The position numbers were made by a program, and so were the translations under genes. 43,574 nucleotides of DNA. Origin: Planctomycetota bacterium. Lineage in GTDB: Bacteria; Planctomycetota; Planctomycetia; Pirellulales; UBA1268. Each line of letters opens with the position of its first letter. Within the stretch, counting starts at the first letter, position 1. A model generated the notes under the pieces. That model ran no database searches. It saw nothing but the letters and a program-made list of their open reading frames with translations, and was not told the DNA's origin. This document shows positions 1 through 9,573 of the stretch, piece after piece. Location of the stretch: contig JAGWVR010000023.1 in assembly GCA_018970785.1 (NCBI GenBank), positions 1-43,574 of the forward strand. The letters run 5' to 3'.

Positions 1-63
1 GAGGGGATCACCACCGACGCGATCATCGACACGCTCCTCGACGCCGTTCCCGAAACGACCTGA
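1..63 (+). CDS. C-terminal tail of a probable MoxR-family AAA+ ATPase (partial)
   Basis: The first 20 codons of the window are the end of a gene that starts outside it and stops with TGA at 61-63. The tail reads EGITTDAIIDTLLDAVPETT. Such a tail (Gly-Ile-Thr-Thr-Asp, then a helix ending in Ala-Val-Pro) is typical of MoxR ATPases, which in bacteria almost always precede a DUF58 gene, as here. MoxR proteins are chaperone-like AAA+ ATPases thought to act with VWA-domain partners. No ATPase motif lies inside the window, so the call rests on the short tail and on gene order. Confidence 0.6.
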   Translation, partial: EGITTDAIIDTLLDAVPETT

Positions 64-93
64 CCGCGGCCCGCCGCCCCGCAGGACCATGCC

Positions 94-1029
94 ATGGCCT
101 CCCGCACCCCGCCGAGCGAGCCGCCGCGCCCCGCGCCGGCCCTCGGCGGCGTCGTCGACCCCCGGGCGCTCGCGCTGGTGGCGCGCCTCGAGATGGTTGC
201 ACGGAGCGCCGTCGAGGGGTTGCTCTCCGGCATCCACCCCAGTCCGTTCTTCGGGTCGAGCGTCGAGTACGCCGACCACCGCCCCTACACCCCCAGCGAC
301 GAACTGCGCTCGCTCGACTGGAAGCTGCTGGCCAAGACCGACCGCTACTTCGTCAAGCTGTTCGAGGACCGGACCAACACGCGCGTCACGGTCGTCCTCG
401 ACACGAGCCGGTCGATGGGATTCGCCTCCGGGGGGACGACCAAGCTCGACTTCGGCCGGGGGCTGGCCGCCTCCCTGCTCCACCTCGCCCTCCGGCAGAA
501 CGACGCCGCCGGGCTGGTGACGTTCGCCGAGGGGATCGGCCAGTTCATCCCCCCGCGGAGCGTGGCCCATCACTTCCGCCACCTGCTCACGGCGCTGGCC
601 AGCACCACCCCCGGGGGCGACACCGGCATCCGGGGCGTGCTGGCCGAGGTCGCCGGGCGGCTGCCGCGGCGCGGGATCGTGATCCTCGTCAGCGACCTGC
701 TCGACGACCCGGCCGCGATCGACGCCGGCCTGTCGCTGCTCCGCCACCGGCGCCACGATCTGGTGGTGTTCCACGTCGTCGATCCCGCCGAGCGTGACTT
801 CCCCTGGGAGCGCTCGGCGCGGTTCCGCGACATGGAGGGGGAGGGGCGCCTCGTCGCCAACCCGCGCCTCGTCCGGGCCGCCTACCGCGAACGCTTCGAG
901 GCCTTCCTCGCCGCCGTCCGCTCCGCCTGTCTCGAACGCTCGATCGGCTACGAGATGGTGCTCACCGACCAGCCGTTCGAGGATCTGCTCGCCGCCTACC
1001 TCGCCCGTCGGGCCCGCGTCTCGGGCTGA
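94..1029 (+). CDS. DUF58 domain protein (VWA-like, MoxR partner)
   Basis: A 311-aa cytoplasmic protein with no membrane segment. Residues about 62-78 carry the DUF58 signature (RPYTPSDELRSLDWKLLAK; family pattern R-x-Y-x-P-x-D-x-x-R-x-I/L-D-W). This is followed at residues 103-108 by DTSRSM, an intact DxSxS metal-site motif of a von Willebrand A-like fold. The length is normal for the family. It starts 30 nt after the upstream stop, with a purine-rich stretch (GCAGGACC) before the ATG. DUF58 proteins are encoded beside moxR and membrane VWA genes and are thought to link the ATPase to its clients; the exact reaction is unknown. Family call is firm, role inferred. Confidence 0.9.
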   Translation: MASRTPPSEPPRPAPALGGVVDPRALALVARLEMVARSAVEGLLSGIHPSPFFGSSVEYADHRPYTPSDELRSLDWKLLAKTDRYFVKLFEDRTNTRVTVVLDTSRSMGFASGGTTKLDFGRGLAASLLHLALRQNDAAGLVTFAEGIGQFIPPRSVAHHFRHLLTALASTTPGGDTGIRGVLAEVAGRLPRRGIVILVSDLLDDPAAIDAGLSLLRHRRHDLVVFHVVDPAERDFPWERSARFRDMEGEGRLVANPRLVRAAYRERFEAFLAAVRSACLERSIGYEMVLTDQPFEDLLAAYLARRARVSG

Positions 1030-1046
1030 CGAGCCCGCTCCCCGCC

Positions 1047-3371
1047 ATGCTCAATCCCGCCCTCCTCTGGTTCCTGCCGCTGGCGGCCGTACCGCTGATC
1101 CTCCACCTGCTCGAGCGCTTCCGGATCCGCGAGATCGAGCTGCCGACGTTCCGCTTCCTGCTCGACGGCTACGTCCAGCAGCGCCGGCGCCTGCGGCTCC
1201 TGGAATGGCTGCTCCTCGCGCTGCGGACGGCGCTGGTCGTGCTCGTCGTCGCCGCCCTCGCCCGGCCGGTGATCCAACGCCTCGCCGGGTTGTTCGGCGA
1301 GCGCGGTGGGCGCGAGGTGGTGTTCGTCGCCGACGTCGGCTTGACCACCGGGCTGGTGAGCGAGGGGACCTCGGCCCTGCACCGGATCCGCGAGGCGATC
1401 CGGGCCGCCGCCGCCCGGCTCGGGCCGGGGGATTTCGTGACCCTCGTCCGCGCCGGCGTGCAGCCCACGGTGCTCCACCGGGCGGCGCTCGGCGACGGCC
1501 GCCGCCTCGGTGCCGCGCTCGACACGCTGGCCGCCGATCCCGGCCCGGCGGCCCTCGGCGCGGCGCTGGTGGAGGGGCTGTCGGGGCCGCCGCGCGGGGC
1601 GCGGACGGCGTGGATCGTGACCGACGGCGAGGCCCGTGCCTGGCGACGGCTCGGCGCCGACGGCACGGCGCGGACCCTGCCTCCGGATGCTCGCTTGGTC
1701 GTGCTCGACGTCGGCCACGTCGGCCGCGTCGCCAACGCGGCGCTGCTCGGCGACCCGCCGCGCGCGCAGCGGCCGGTGGTCGGCCTGCCGGTCGAGATCA
1801 CCGCCCGGGTCGCCGCGGCCGGCACCGAGCCGGTCGAGAAGACCGTGTCGGTTCTCCTCGACGACGAGCTGGCGGCGCAGGACACGGTGGTCGTCCAGCC
1901 GGGAACGACCGTGACCCGGTCGCTGGCGGTGGTGCCGCGCCGCGCCGGGGTGATCCGCGGCCGCCTGCAGATCCCGGCCGATGCCTTTCCCGAGGACGAC
2001 GCGCTGGTGTTCGCGCTGGCCGTCGAGCCGCGGGTCGACGTCCTCGTCGTCGCCCCGGCCGATGCGCGCGGGATCGACGACCCCGGTCTGTTCGTGGCCG
2101 CGGCGCTCGAGGCGCCGCTGGAGACGCTCGCCGGCGACGGTCCTGTCACCGGCCCCGACGGCGCCGGCGACGGGCTCAACCGCGAGATCGCGCGCAGCCT
2201 CGACGTGACGCTCGTCCGCGGCGACAAGCTCGACGAGGCCCGCGTCAACGCCGCCGACGTGATCGTGCTTGCCGACGTCCGTCTCGACGGCGCCCGCTCG
2301 CTGTGGGTGCGGCGGCAGGTGCAGGGGGGGGCCGGGCTGGTGGTGGCGGCGGGACCGCGCTGCGACGGCCGCGGCGACCTGCCGGTCCTCGGCGATGCCC
2401 GGGGCAAGAACGCCGCGGCGCTGACGCTCGAGCCGGCGGCCGGCGATCCTGACGACACCGACGCCGGGACGACGCTCGGCGAGGTCGACACCTCGCACCC
2501 GGTGTTCGGGCCGTTTCGCGCCGGGCGCGACGGCGGCGCGGCGACCGGGACCGTCGGCCTGGAAACACTCCGCGTCTTCCGGCGCGTGGCGCTGGCCGCC
2601 GCCGAGGGGGAGGGCGCCTCCTCGCGGCCACCGGTGATCGTGCTCGCCCGGCTCGCCGACGGCACGCCGGTGGTCGCCGAGACGCGGATCGGCCGCGGCC
2701 GCGTGCTCGTCTCCGGGCTGGCTTTCACCCCCGACTGGTCCTCGCTCCCGGTCCACCCGGCGTTCGTGCCGATCCTCCTCCGCGCCGTCCAGCATGTCCG
2801 CCGGCCCGCCGCGGCCGTGGTCGCCGAGTCGGTCCGGCCCGGGGAGCCGGCGCCGGTCCGCGTCGACGAAGCCTGGCGCCGGGCGACGGTCGAGGTCACC
2901 GACCCGGCCGGGGGGCGCCGCGCCATCGAACTGGTGGCCGGCGACGGCCATGCCACCGGCGCGCTGACCGAGACGCTCGCCGTCGGCCACTACGACTTCA
3001 CGATCGAACCGCCGGCAGGGAGCCGCGACGAACCGCTGCGCCTCGGGATGGCGGTCAACCGCGACGTCGACGGGGCGCTGCTCGAGCACCTCGGTGAAGC
3101 CGAATTGAGCCGGATCCTCGCTCCCCGCGCGGTGACCTATCTGGCCGGCAGCGGCGACGATCCGGTGCTCGCCGGCACGCTCGGCGGCCGGCGCGAGATC
3201 TGGCGCTGGCTGATCGGAACGGCGCTGGCGGTGTTCGCCGTCGAGTTCGTGTTGAGCACCCTGGCGCCGCCGGTCGCAGGGGAGCGGGCGGCGGGGCTGC
3301 GCGGCTGGCTCGGGCGGCTCGCGGGGCGGCTCGGGCAGGTGGTCGACGGTGCCGAACCGGGGAGCGTCTGA
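1047..3371 (+). CDS. BatA-like membrane protein with degenerate VWA domain
   Basis: 774 aa. The N-terminus (MLNPALLWFLPLAAVPLILHLL) is the hallmark of the BatA/aerotolerance N-terminal domain: a first membrane helix at about 5-22, a basic loop with ELPTFRFL, and a second helix at about 53-75. A VWA-like domain follows from about residue 91, with a late strand IVTDGEA. Its metal-site motif is not DxSxS but DVGLTTG, so metal binding through the usual residues looks lost. Periplasmic beta-rich sequence follows, and a last membrane helix lies near residues 716-740. It starts 17 nt after the DUF58 stop, with no clear ribosome site, which suggests coupling. Probably part of a MoxR-VWA membrane complex; its client is unknown. 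Confidence 0.85.
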   Translation: MLNPALLWFLPLAAVPLILHLLERFRIREIELPTFRFLLDGYVQQRRRLRLLEWLLLALRTALVVLVVAALARPVIQRLAGLFGERGGREVVFVADVGLTTGLVSEGTSALHRIREAIRAAAARLGPGDFVTLVRAGVQPTVLHRAALGDGRRLGAALDTLAADPGPAALGAALVEGLSGPPRGARTAWIVTDGEARAWRRLGADGTARTLPPDARLVVLDVGHVGRVANAALLGDPPRAQRPVVGLPVEITARVAAAGTEPVEKTVSVLLDDELAAQDTVVVQPGTTVTRSLAVVPRRAGVIRGRLQIPADAFPEDDALVFALAVEPRVDVLVVAPADARGIDDPGLFVAAALEAPLETLAGDGPVTGPDGAGDGLNREIARSLDVTLVRGDKLDEARVNAADVIVLADVRLDGARSLWVRRQVQGGAGLVVAAGPRCDGRGDLPVLGDARGKNAAALTLEPAAGDPDDTDAGTTLGEVDTSHPVFGPFRAGRDGGAATGTVGLETLRVFRRVALAAAEGEGASSRPPVIVLARLADGTPVVAETRIGRGRVLVSGLAFTPDWSSLPVHPAFVPILLRAVQHVRRPAAAVVAESVRPGEPAPVRVDEAWRRATVEVTDPAGGRRAIELVAGDGHATGALTETLAVGHYDFTIEPPAGSRDEPLRLGMAVNRDVDGALLEHLGEAELSRILAPRAVTYLAGSGDDPVLAGTLGGRREIWRWLIGTALAVFAVEFVLSTLAPPVAGERAAGLRGWLGRLAGRLGQVVDGAEPGSV

Positions 3372-3407
3372 CCGGGGCACCGGTTGCACGGCAGCGAGGA
3401 GGAGCGG

Positions 3408-6400
3408 ATGGCCAGCGGATCGTCACCTCACGGCGCGGCGGAAACGGTCGAGGCGTTGGGCGCCTTGGTCGCCTCGGTGCGGCGGCGCGTGATCGCCGTG
3501 TCGATCGCCACCGGGCTGGTGCTCGTCGCCGCGGTCGCGGTGGCATGGGTCGTCGGCGGCGTGGTCGTCGATCTGGTGGTGCCCCTCGGCGTGCCGGCGC
3601 GGGTGGCGGCATGGTGCGGTTGGTGGCTGGCGGTGGCCGCCGCCGCCGCGGCCTTCCTTGCCGTGCCCGCCTGGCGCCGGCCGGTGCTCGACGCGGTGGC
3701 GCTGCGGATCGAACGGGCGGTGGGGGGGATGCAGAACCGGCTGCTCACGGTGCTCGACCTCGGGCGGCGTCCCGGGCACCTCCACCGCACGCGCCCCGAT
3801 CTGCTGGCGCGGCTCCTCGACCAGACCCGCGCCCGCCTCGAGCACTTCCGCCCAGGGAGCGTGATCCGCTGGGACACGCTGCGCCGCGGCACGGGCCTGG
3901 CGGCGGTGGCGCTGGCGACGGGGCTCGCGCTGTTCGGGGGGTTCGGCGAGCGGTTCACGACGACGCTGTCCCGGCTCCTGTCGCCGACCGCCGACATCCC
4001 GCCGGCGACACTGCTGCAGTTCGCCATTCCCGGCGACATCGAGGTGCTCGTCGACGAGCCGCTGGAGATCGCGGCGACGGTCGAGCGCGGCAGCGCCGCG
4101 GCGGCCGACCTGGTCCTCGACGACGGTTCCGGCCGCCAGCTGCGCTACCCGATGCGGCGCGACGGCGAGCGGTTCGTCGTCGCCCTCGAGGGGCTCGGCG
4201 CGGCGGCCCGTTACCGGGTCGAGGGGGGCGGCACCTGGACGCGGACGCACACGATCACCGTTCTCGACCGCCCCGCCATCGAGGCCCTCGTCCCGGCGAT
4301 CCGCCTGCCGGCCTACATGCGGATCGACGCGCCGCTCCCGGTGATCGGCTCGCCGGCGCGGATCGAGGCGCCGGAGGGGGCGACTGTCGAGTTCACCGCG
4401 CGGGTCAGGCCCGACGCCGCCGCGGGGGAGGCGACGCTCACGGAGCGGACCGTGGTCACCGACGAGGTCGAGGCGTTCGACGAGCGCGTCTGGTTCGAGG
4501 ACGATCTGCCGCGCGACGCCGTCGTGCCGCAGCCGTGGCGCTGGACCACGGCCCATGCCTCGGGGGGCCTGAAGGCGTTCGTCTGCGAGGCGGGACGGGC
4601 GGCGACGCTGCGGACGCGGCTCGAGCCGCTGCTGCTGCCGCGCGACACACCTGCCGACAAGGCCTTCATGGTGATGGCGCGCACCGATCCCGCCTCCCCG
4701 CCGCGTCGGATCGCCGTGCGCCTCGAATCCGAGACGGTGCGCCTCGAGATCGTGTGGGGCGACGGCAGCGGCGCCCCGGTCGAAGGGGTACGGCGGTTCG
4801 TCGCCGGGCCGCTGCCCGAACCGGGCGCGTGGACGAGGCTGTGGGCGCCGCTGGCGTCGCTGCCGGCGCTCGCCGGCCGCAGCGTCGGCACGGCGACGTT
4901 CGAGGTCGACGGTGGCCGCGCGGTGCTCGACCGGCCGGGCTGGATGACGCGCGGCACGCGGCGCGTCGAGCGCGCGGTGGACCGCGAGACCGGCCGCGTC
5001 GCGGCACGGCGCGAGGCCACGGCAGGGACCGACGGCGGCCGCTGGCTGGCGGCGGTGCCGGTGGCAGCACGGACCTGGGCGACGGTGTCGTTCGTCGACG
5101 CCCACGGGCACCGCAGCGTGCCGGTGCCGCCGGTCGAGATCGTTCCCACCGTCGACCGGCCCCCGGCGCTGGTGGTCGCGAGCCCCGCCGAGATGCTCCC
5201 CCTCGAGGTGCCCGACGACGTCGTCATCGAGGCCGAAGCGTTCGACGACTGGGGGATCGACTCGATCGCGATCCGCATCGGACCCGATGGCGACCATCTC
5301 GCGGCGCCCGAGCCGCTCGCCGGCGTCTCGCCGGCCGACCGCCCCCCCGATGCGCGGATCGCCTTCACCACGAGCGTCACGGCGGAGCGGCTCGGCCTCG
5401 AACCGGGGCGCGGGGCGGCGTGGAAGCTCGTCGTCCGCGACACCAAGGGGCAGGAGGTCGAGTCGTCTCTGCACCGGGTCACGGTCGTCCTGCCGCCGGA
5501 CAACGCCCTCGCCGAGTCGCAGGTCCCGGCGCTCGAGCAGGCGCGGCGGTTCGCCGAGGAAATGGCGGCCAACGCGGCCCGCGAGGGAGACGGTCTCGAC
5601 CGCCAGCGCGAGCAGCTTCTCGAGGCGGTCGGAAGCGACACCCTGGCGGCGCTCGAACAAGCCGCCCGGGCGGCGGAGGCGGCCGCCGACGGCCAGCCGG
5701 ACGGCGAACGCGACCGGGCGGCCGCCGCAGCAGCCGCCAGCGCGCAGCAGAAGGGGGACGAAGCCGCCGCCGCCCTCGGGCCGCAGGACCGCGCGGCGCT
5801 CGAGCGGCTCGAGCGGTTCCTCGCGGCCCGGCGCGACGAAGCCCGGCGCGTCGAAGAGGCGCTGCGGCAGGCCGCGGCGCAGGCGGCAGGCAGCCCCCTC
5901 GTGCCGCCGCCGATCGCGGCCGAGATCGGCGCCCTTGCCGACGAGGCGGGCAAGCTCGGCGAGTCGCTCGATCCCGAGGAAGCGCTCGAAGCGGCCGCCG
6001 CCCAGCTCGAACGGATCGCCCGGGCCCCGGAGCCCTCGGCGATCGCCGAGGCCGCCGCGCGGCTCGCCCGCGCGGCGAAACAGACCGGCACCAAGCTCGA
6101 TGCCGCCGGCGCGGCCCGGCGGATCGAAACCCTCGCCGACGACCTTGCCCGGCGTGCCACCGACCTCGCCGCGAGTGCCCAGCGCCGTGACGAGGCCGCG
6201 GCGGCCGCGGCCGCCGCCGCCGCGGATACCGCCCTGCCCGACACGGACCGGGCCGCGGCGCTGGCGCGGCAGCGTCAGGAAGAGCGCGTCGCCACCACGC
6301 AGGTCGGCGAGGTCGAGCAGATCCTCGGCCGGCCGGTCGCCCCAGCTTCCGCATCGGCCGCACCGAATCCCGATGCCCAGGCGGCGGCTCCCGCCGCGCC

Positions 6401-7157
6401 AGCCGACGCGCCCGCCGCTGCCGCCCCATCGCCCCCCGATGGAGCCGCGCCCCCGCCACCCGCCGCCGATCCACTCGCCGCGCGGATCGCCGCGGGGCGC
6501 GACGAGGCGGCGGAGGCCGGAGCGATGGCCGAGCGACTCACAGGCCAACTCACGGGGCAGCTGCCGCTGTCGGGCCCTCCCGCCGCCGACGATCGCCGCG
6601 AGGGGGACGCCGCGCCCGGGGAGATACCCGCGCCCGCGGCCGACGCCCCGGCTGCCCGGCCGCGCCCTGCCGCCGACAGCGCCGACGGAGCCGCGGTCGA
6701 CGAACCGCTCCCGACGACGATCGACGAGCTGCTCGCCAGCCGCGAGGTCCGCGAGGCGCTGCGGATGGCCGACCGGGCGCGGCGGATCGCGGCGCGGAAG
6801 GCCCGGAACCAAAACGCTGACGGCAGCTCCGAGCAGGGAGAAGGGGCGAGCCAGCCCGGTGACGGCGACGAACCGGGGGACGGCCAGGGAGCGAAAGGGG
6901 ACGGCGAGGGGGACAGCGAGGACCCTGGCGACTCCCCCACCGACGGCGGCGGGCGCAACGCGCGCCGCGACCTCGAATCGCCTCTCCGCGGCCTCGACGC
7001 GCGGCAGCGCGCGGCGCTCGAGCGCCTCCCGCCGCGGGTCCGCGATCCGCTCCTCGAGGGGATGCGCGAGCAGGGGCCCGCGGCCTACCGCGAGGTGATC
7101 GACACCTACTTCCGCCGTCTCGGCAAAGACGTCGCGCCGGCGGGCGAGACTCCATGA
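3408..7157 (+). CDS. Large DUF4175-like membrane protein with Ala-rich coiled coil
   Basis: 1249 aa. The ATG at 3408 is chosen because GAGGAGGA lies just upstream; an in-frame TTG at 3384 is open but has no such site. Three membrane helices lie near residues 28-50, 62-85 and 163-185, followed by about 500 residues of beta-rich, Ig-like extracytoplasmic sequence. Residues about 700-970 are an Ala/Arg/Glu-rich helical, coiled-coil-like stretch, then an Ala/Pro-rich linker to about 1090 and an acidic Gly/Asp/Glu-rich stretch. The last 60 residues (LRGLDARQRAALERLPPRVR onward) form a compact conserved-looking tail. The overall plan resembles DUF4175-type proteins of MoxR/VWA clusters. The stop overlaps the next start (ATGA), implying translational coupling. 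Biochemical function unknown. Confidence 0.8.
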   Translation: MASGSSPHGAAETVEALGALVASVRRRVIAVSIATGLVLVAAVAVAWVVGGVVVDLVVPLGVPARVAAWCGWWLAVAAAAAAFLAVPAWRRPVLDAVALRIERAVGGMQNRLLTVLDLGRRPGHLHRTRPDLLARLLDQTRARLEHFRPGSVIRWDTLRRGTGLAAVALATGLALFGGFGERFTTTLSRLLSPTADIPPATLLQFAIPGDIEVLVDEPLEIAATVERGSAAAADLVLDDGSGRQLRYPMRRDGERFVVALEGLGAAARYRVEGGGTWTRTHTITVLDRPAIEALVPAIRLPAYMRIDAPLPVIGSPARIEAPEGATVEFTARVRPDAAAGEATLTERTVVTDEVEAFDERVWFEDDLPRDAVVPQPWRWTTAHASGGLKAFVCEAGRAATLRTRLEPLLLPRDTPADKAFMVMARTDPASPPRRIAVRLESETVRLEIVWGDGSGAPVEGVRRFVAGPLPEPGAWTRLWAPLASLPALAGRSVGTATFEVDGGRAVLDRPGWMTRGTRRVERAVDRETGRVAARREATAGTDGGRWLAAVPVAARTWATVSFVDAHGHRSVPVPPVEIVPTVDRPPALVVASPAEMLPLEVPDDVVIEAEAFDDWGIDSIAIRIGPDGDHLAAPEPLAGVSPADRPPDARIAFTTSVTAERLGLEPGRGAAWKLVVRDTKGQEVESSLHRVTVVLPPDNALAESQVPALEQARRFAEEMAANAAREGDGLDRQREQLLEAVGSDTLAALEQAARAAEAAADGQPDGERDRAAAAAAASAQQKGDEAAAALGPQDRAALERLERFLAARRDEARRVEEALRQAAAQAAGSPLVPPPIAAEIGALADEAGKLGESLDPEEALEAAAAQLERIARAPEPSAIAEAAARLARAAKQTGTKLDAAGAARRIETLADDLARRATDLAASAQRRDEAAAAAAAAAADTALPDTDRAAALARQRQEERVATTQVGEVEQILGRPVAPASASAAPNPDAQAAAPAAPADAPAAAAPSPPDGAAPPPPAADPLAARIAAGRDEAAEAGAMAERLTGQLTGQLPLSGPPAADDRREGDAAPGEIPAPAADAPAARPRPAADSADGAAVDEPLPTTIDELLASREVREALRMADRARRIAARKARNQNADGSSEQGEGASQPGDGDEPGDGQGAKGDGEGDSEDPGDSPTDGGGRNARRDLESPLRGLDARQRAALERLPPRVRDPLLEGMREQGPAAYREVIDTYFRRLGKDVAPAGETP

Positions 7158-9547
7158 GCCACCTCGCGGCGACGGTGATGCGCTGGTGCGGCATCGGTCA
7201 CGGGATGACCGCCGCTGTCGAGCGCCTCGAGTGGCAGTGGGCGCGGCCGCAGGTGTTGTGGGTCGGCCTGCCGGCGCTCGTGCTGGCGGGATGGTGGATC
7301 TCGCGGCGGCACCGGCAGCGCTTCCCCTGGTTGCCGCGCGGCCTGCGCCGGGCGCTCGACGTCTGCCGGACCGCCGTGCTGGCACTGTTTCTGCTGATCC
7401 TTGCCGGCCCCGCGCTGCGGATCGAGTCGCGCGTCGAGGAGAAGCCGGTCGTCGCCCTGCTCGTCGACACCTCGGACAGCATGCACCTGCCGGTCGGGCG
7501 CCTCGCCGAGGACTCGATCGGCGACCTGACTCGCATCGCCGGTCTCGACCGGCCGACCGGCGACGACGGCGGGCCGGCCGCGGCCGTGGCCCGGGTGGCG
7601 ACGGTGACGAGGGCCGAGCTCGTCGCCGCCATCGAACGGACGCAGGAACGCGACGGCGGCGCCCTCGAGGAACTCGCCCGGCGCTTCGAGCTGCGCCGCT
7701 ACGAGTTCGACCGCCGCCCGCGCCGCCAGGCGCGCGACCCGGACGCCGCCGCGCGCCCGTCGGCGGCCGGCGAGCAGAGCGGCGCCGACACCGCCCTCGG
7801 CGCGGCGCTGCAGCTGGCCCTCGACGACGCCTCCGACCGGGCCCTGGCCGGGGTGGTCATCGTCTCCGACGGCCGCTCGACGGTCGGCATCGACCCGCTC
7901 GAGGCGGCGCGGCGGGCGATCGACGCGCGCGGCGGCCAGGCGCCGGGGCCCGTCTTCGCCGTGCCGATCGGCTCGGCCGAGCCCCCCGTCGATCTTGCCG
8001 TGGCCGACGTCCTCGCGCCGCCGGTCGTGGCCCTCGACGACGTCGTGACGGTCGTCGCCACGATCGAGTCGGCCGGTCTGGCGGGGCGCAAGGTCGCCGT
8101 CGAGCTGCACGACGGCACGGGCGCGGTCATCGAGTCGTTTCCCCTCGCGCTCCGCGACGGCCGGCAGCAGGCGGTGTTTTCCTGGCACGCGACGGTCGCC
8201 GGCACGGCGCGGCTCGCGGTCGCGGTCGCGGTCGAGCCGGAGGAGATCGTCCGCGAGAACAACGCCGTCGGCGTCGCCATCGAGGTCAGCGAGCGGAAGA
8301 CGAAGGTCCTGCTGGTCGATTCGCTGCCCCGGTGGGACCTCCGCTTCATCGACCACTGCATCCGCCGCGACACCGGGTTCGACGCCACGGTGACGCTGGT
8401 CGCCGACGGGACGGCGGCCGCGCTCCCGGCGACGATCGACGACTGGGCGGCCTACGACCTGGTGGTCCTCGGCGACGTGCCCGCCGCGGCGCTGCCCGGC
8501 GCGGCCCAGACCGCGCTGGCCGAGGCGGTCACGCGGCGCGGCGTCGGGGTGGTGTTCCAGCCGGGGAGTGCCCACCTGCCGCGCGACTACCCCGACGGGC
8601 CGCTGGCCGAACTGTTTCCCGTCGAAGTCGACCGGGCCGCCGGCGGCGGCAGCGGGGCGCTCGAGGCGCCGGCCTTCAAGCCGTTCCGGATGCGGGTCAC
8701 GGCGCGGGGGGCGATGCATCCGGCGTTCGCCCTCTCGGGCGACGCGGCCCGCAACCGGGCGGCGTGGGGGGCGATGCCGTCGTTTTTCCGCGTCGCCGCG
8801 GCGCGCCGGCCGCGGCCGGCGGCGACGGCGCTGGCGGAGGTCGACGGTCCCGACGGGCGCGGGGCGGTGGTGCTCGTCGCCGAGGCGCCGGCCGGGCGCG
8901 GGCGCGCCGCCTGGATCGGGATCGAGGAGACGTTCCGCTGGCGGCGCAACATCGGCGACCCGTTGTTCTGGCGATTCTGGGGACAGCTCCTCCGCGACGT
9001 CGCGCGCCGCGACGATCGCCCCACCGACGCCTCGTGGCTGGTCGTCGCGCCGGCGCACTGCGAGCCCGACGCCCCGGTGGCGATCGAGATGAATCTCGTC
9101 GACGATGCCAAGCAGCCGGTCACTGCCGGACCGCGCACGGTGACCGTCGACGGGCCCGGCGGGGAACGGACGGTGGCGCTCCAGCCCGGCGCCCGGCCGG
9201 GGCTGTGGCAGGGGGGGTTCGTGCCCGTCGCCGCGGGCCGCTACGTGGTGGAGCACGGCGCGGCGCCAACGCCGTTGGCGGGCGAGTGCATCGTCGCCGA
9301 GCCGGCGCGCGAGCGGGCGCGCCCCGACGTCGATCGCGACACGCTGGCGGCACTGGCGGACCTCACCGGCGGCGCGATCGTCGAGCCGGCCGCGCTGGCG
9401 ACGCTGCCGGGGCGGCTCCCCGACGCCACCGTGGCCTCGCGCCGCGTCGAGGAGGACGACGTCTGGGACACCTGGCCGGTGCTGGCATTGCTGGTGACGC
9501 TGTACTGCATCGACGTCGGCATCCGCCGGCTGTCGGGATTGAGTTGA
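7154..9547 (+). CDS. VWA-domain membrane protein with glutamine-amidotransferase-like domain
   Basis: 797 aa. Membrane helices lie near residues 35-49 and 70-88, followed by a VWA domain with an intact metal-site motif DTSDSM at 105-110 and a later IVSDGRS strand. A CARDB/Ig-like section follows, then from about residue 382 a class-I glutamine-amidotransferase-like fold (KVLLVDSLPRWDLRFI) of the kind that trails VWA domains in planctomycetes; no catalytic Cys is evident there. A final membrane helix lies near 774-790. The start at 7154 overlaps the previous stop; an alternative ATG at 7205 would shorten the protein by 17 aa. It is probably the metal-binding counterpart of the degenerate BatA-like protein two genes upstream. 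Client and ligand unknown. Confidence 0.82.
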   Translation: MSHLAATVMRWCGIGHGMTAAVERLEWQWARPQVLWVGLPALVLAGWWISRRHRQRFPWLPRGLRRALDVCRTAVLALFLLILAGPALRIESRVEEKPVVALLVDTSDSMHLPVGRLAEDSIGDLTRIAGLDRPTGDDGGPAAAVARVATVTRAELVAAIERTQERDGGALEELARRFELRRYEFDRRPRRQARDPDAAARPSAAGEQSGADTALGAALQLALDDASDRALAGVVIVSDGRSTVGIDPLEAARRAIDARGGQAPGPVFAVPIGSAEPPVDLAVADVLAPPVVALDDVVTVVATIESAGLAGRKVAVELHDGTGAVIESFPLALRDGRQQAVFSWHATVAGTARLAVAVAVEPEEIVRENNAVGVAIEVSERKTKVLLVDSLPRWDLRFIDHCIRRDTGFDATVTLVADGTAAALPATIDDWAAYDLVVLGDVPAAALPGAAQTALAEAVTRRGVGVVFQPGSAHLPRDYPDGPLAELFPVEVDRAAGGGSGALEAPAFKPFRMRVTARGAMHPAFALSGDAARNRAAWGAMPSFFRVAAARRPRPAATALAEVDGPDGRGAVVLVAEAPAGRGRAAWIGIEETFRWRRNIGDPLFWRFWGQLLRDVARRDDRPTDASWLVVAPAHCEPDAPVAIEMNLVDDAKQPVTAGPRTVTVDGPGGERTVALQPGARPGLWQGGFVPVAAGRYVVEHGAAPTPLAGECIVAEPARERARPDVDRDTLAALADLTGGAIVEPAALATLPGRLPDATVASRRVEEDDVWDTWPVLALLVTLYCIDVGIRRLSGLS

Positions 9548-9573
9548 CCCCTGCGGCGACGGTGGAGGAAGGC

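Noticed and set aside
996-3389. A 797-codon minus-strand frame opposite the BatA-like gene
   Set aside because: Shadow frame: Arg/His/Asp-rich composition, no motif, and the plus strand has a clear BatA N-terminus.
3423-7385. A 1320-codon open frame on the minus strand, opposite the large membrane protein
   Set aside because: Antisense frame open only because of high GC; Arg/Gly-rich, no domain, and the plus-strand frame has membrane helices and good starts.
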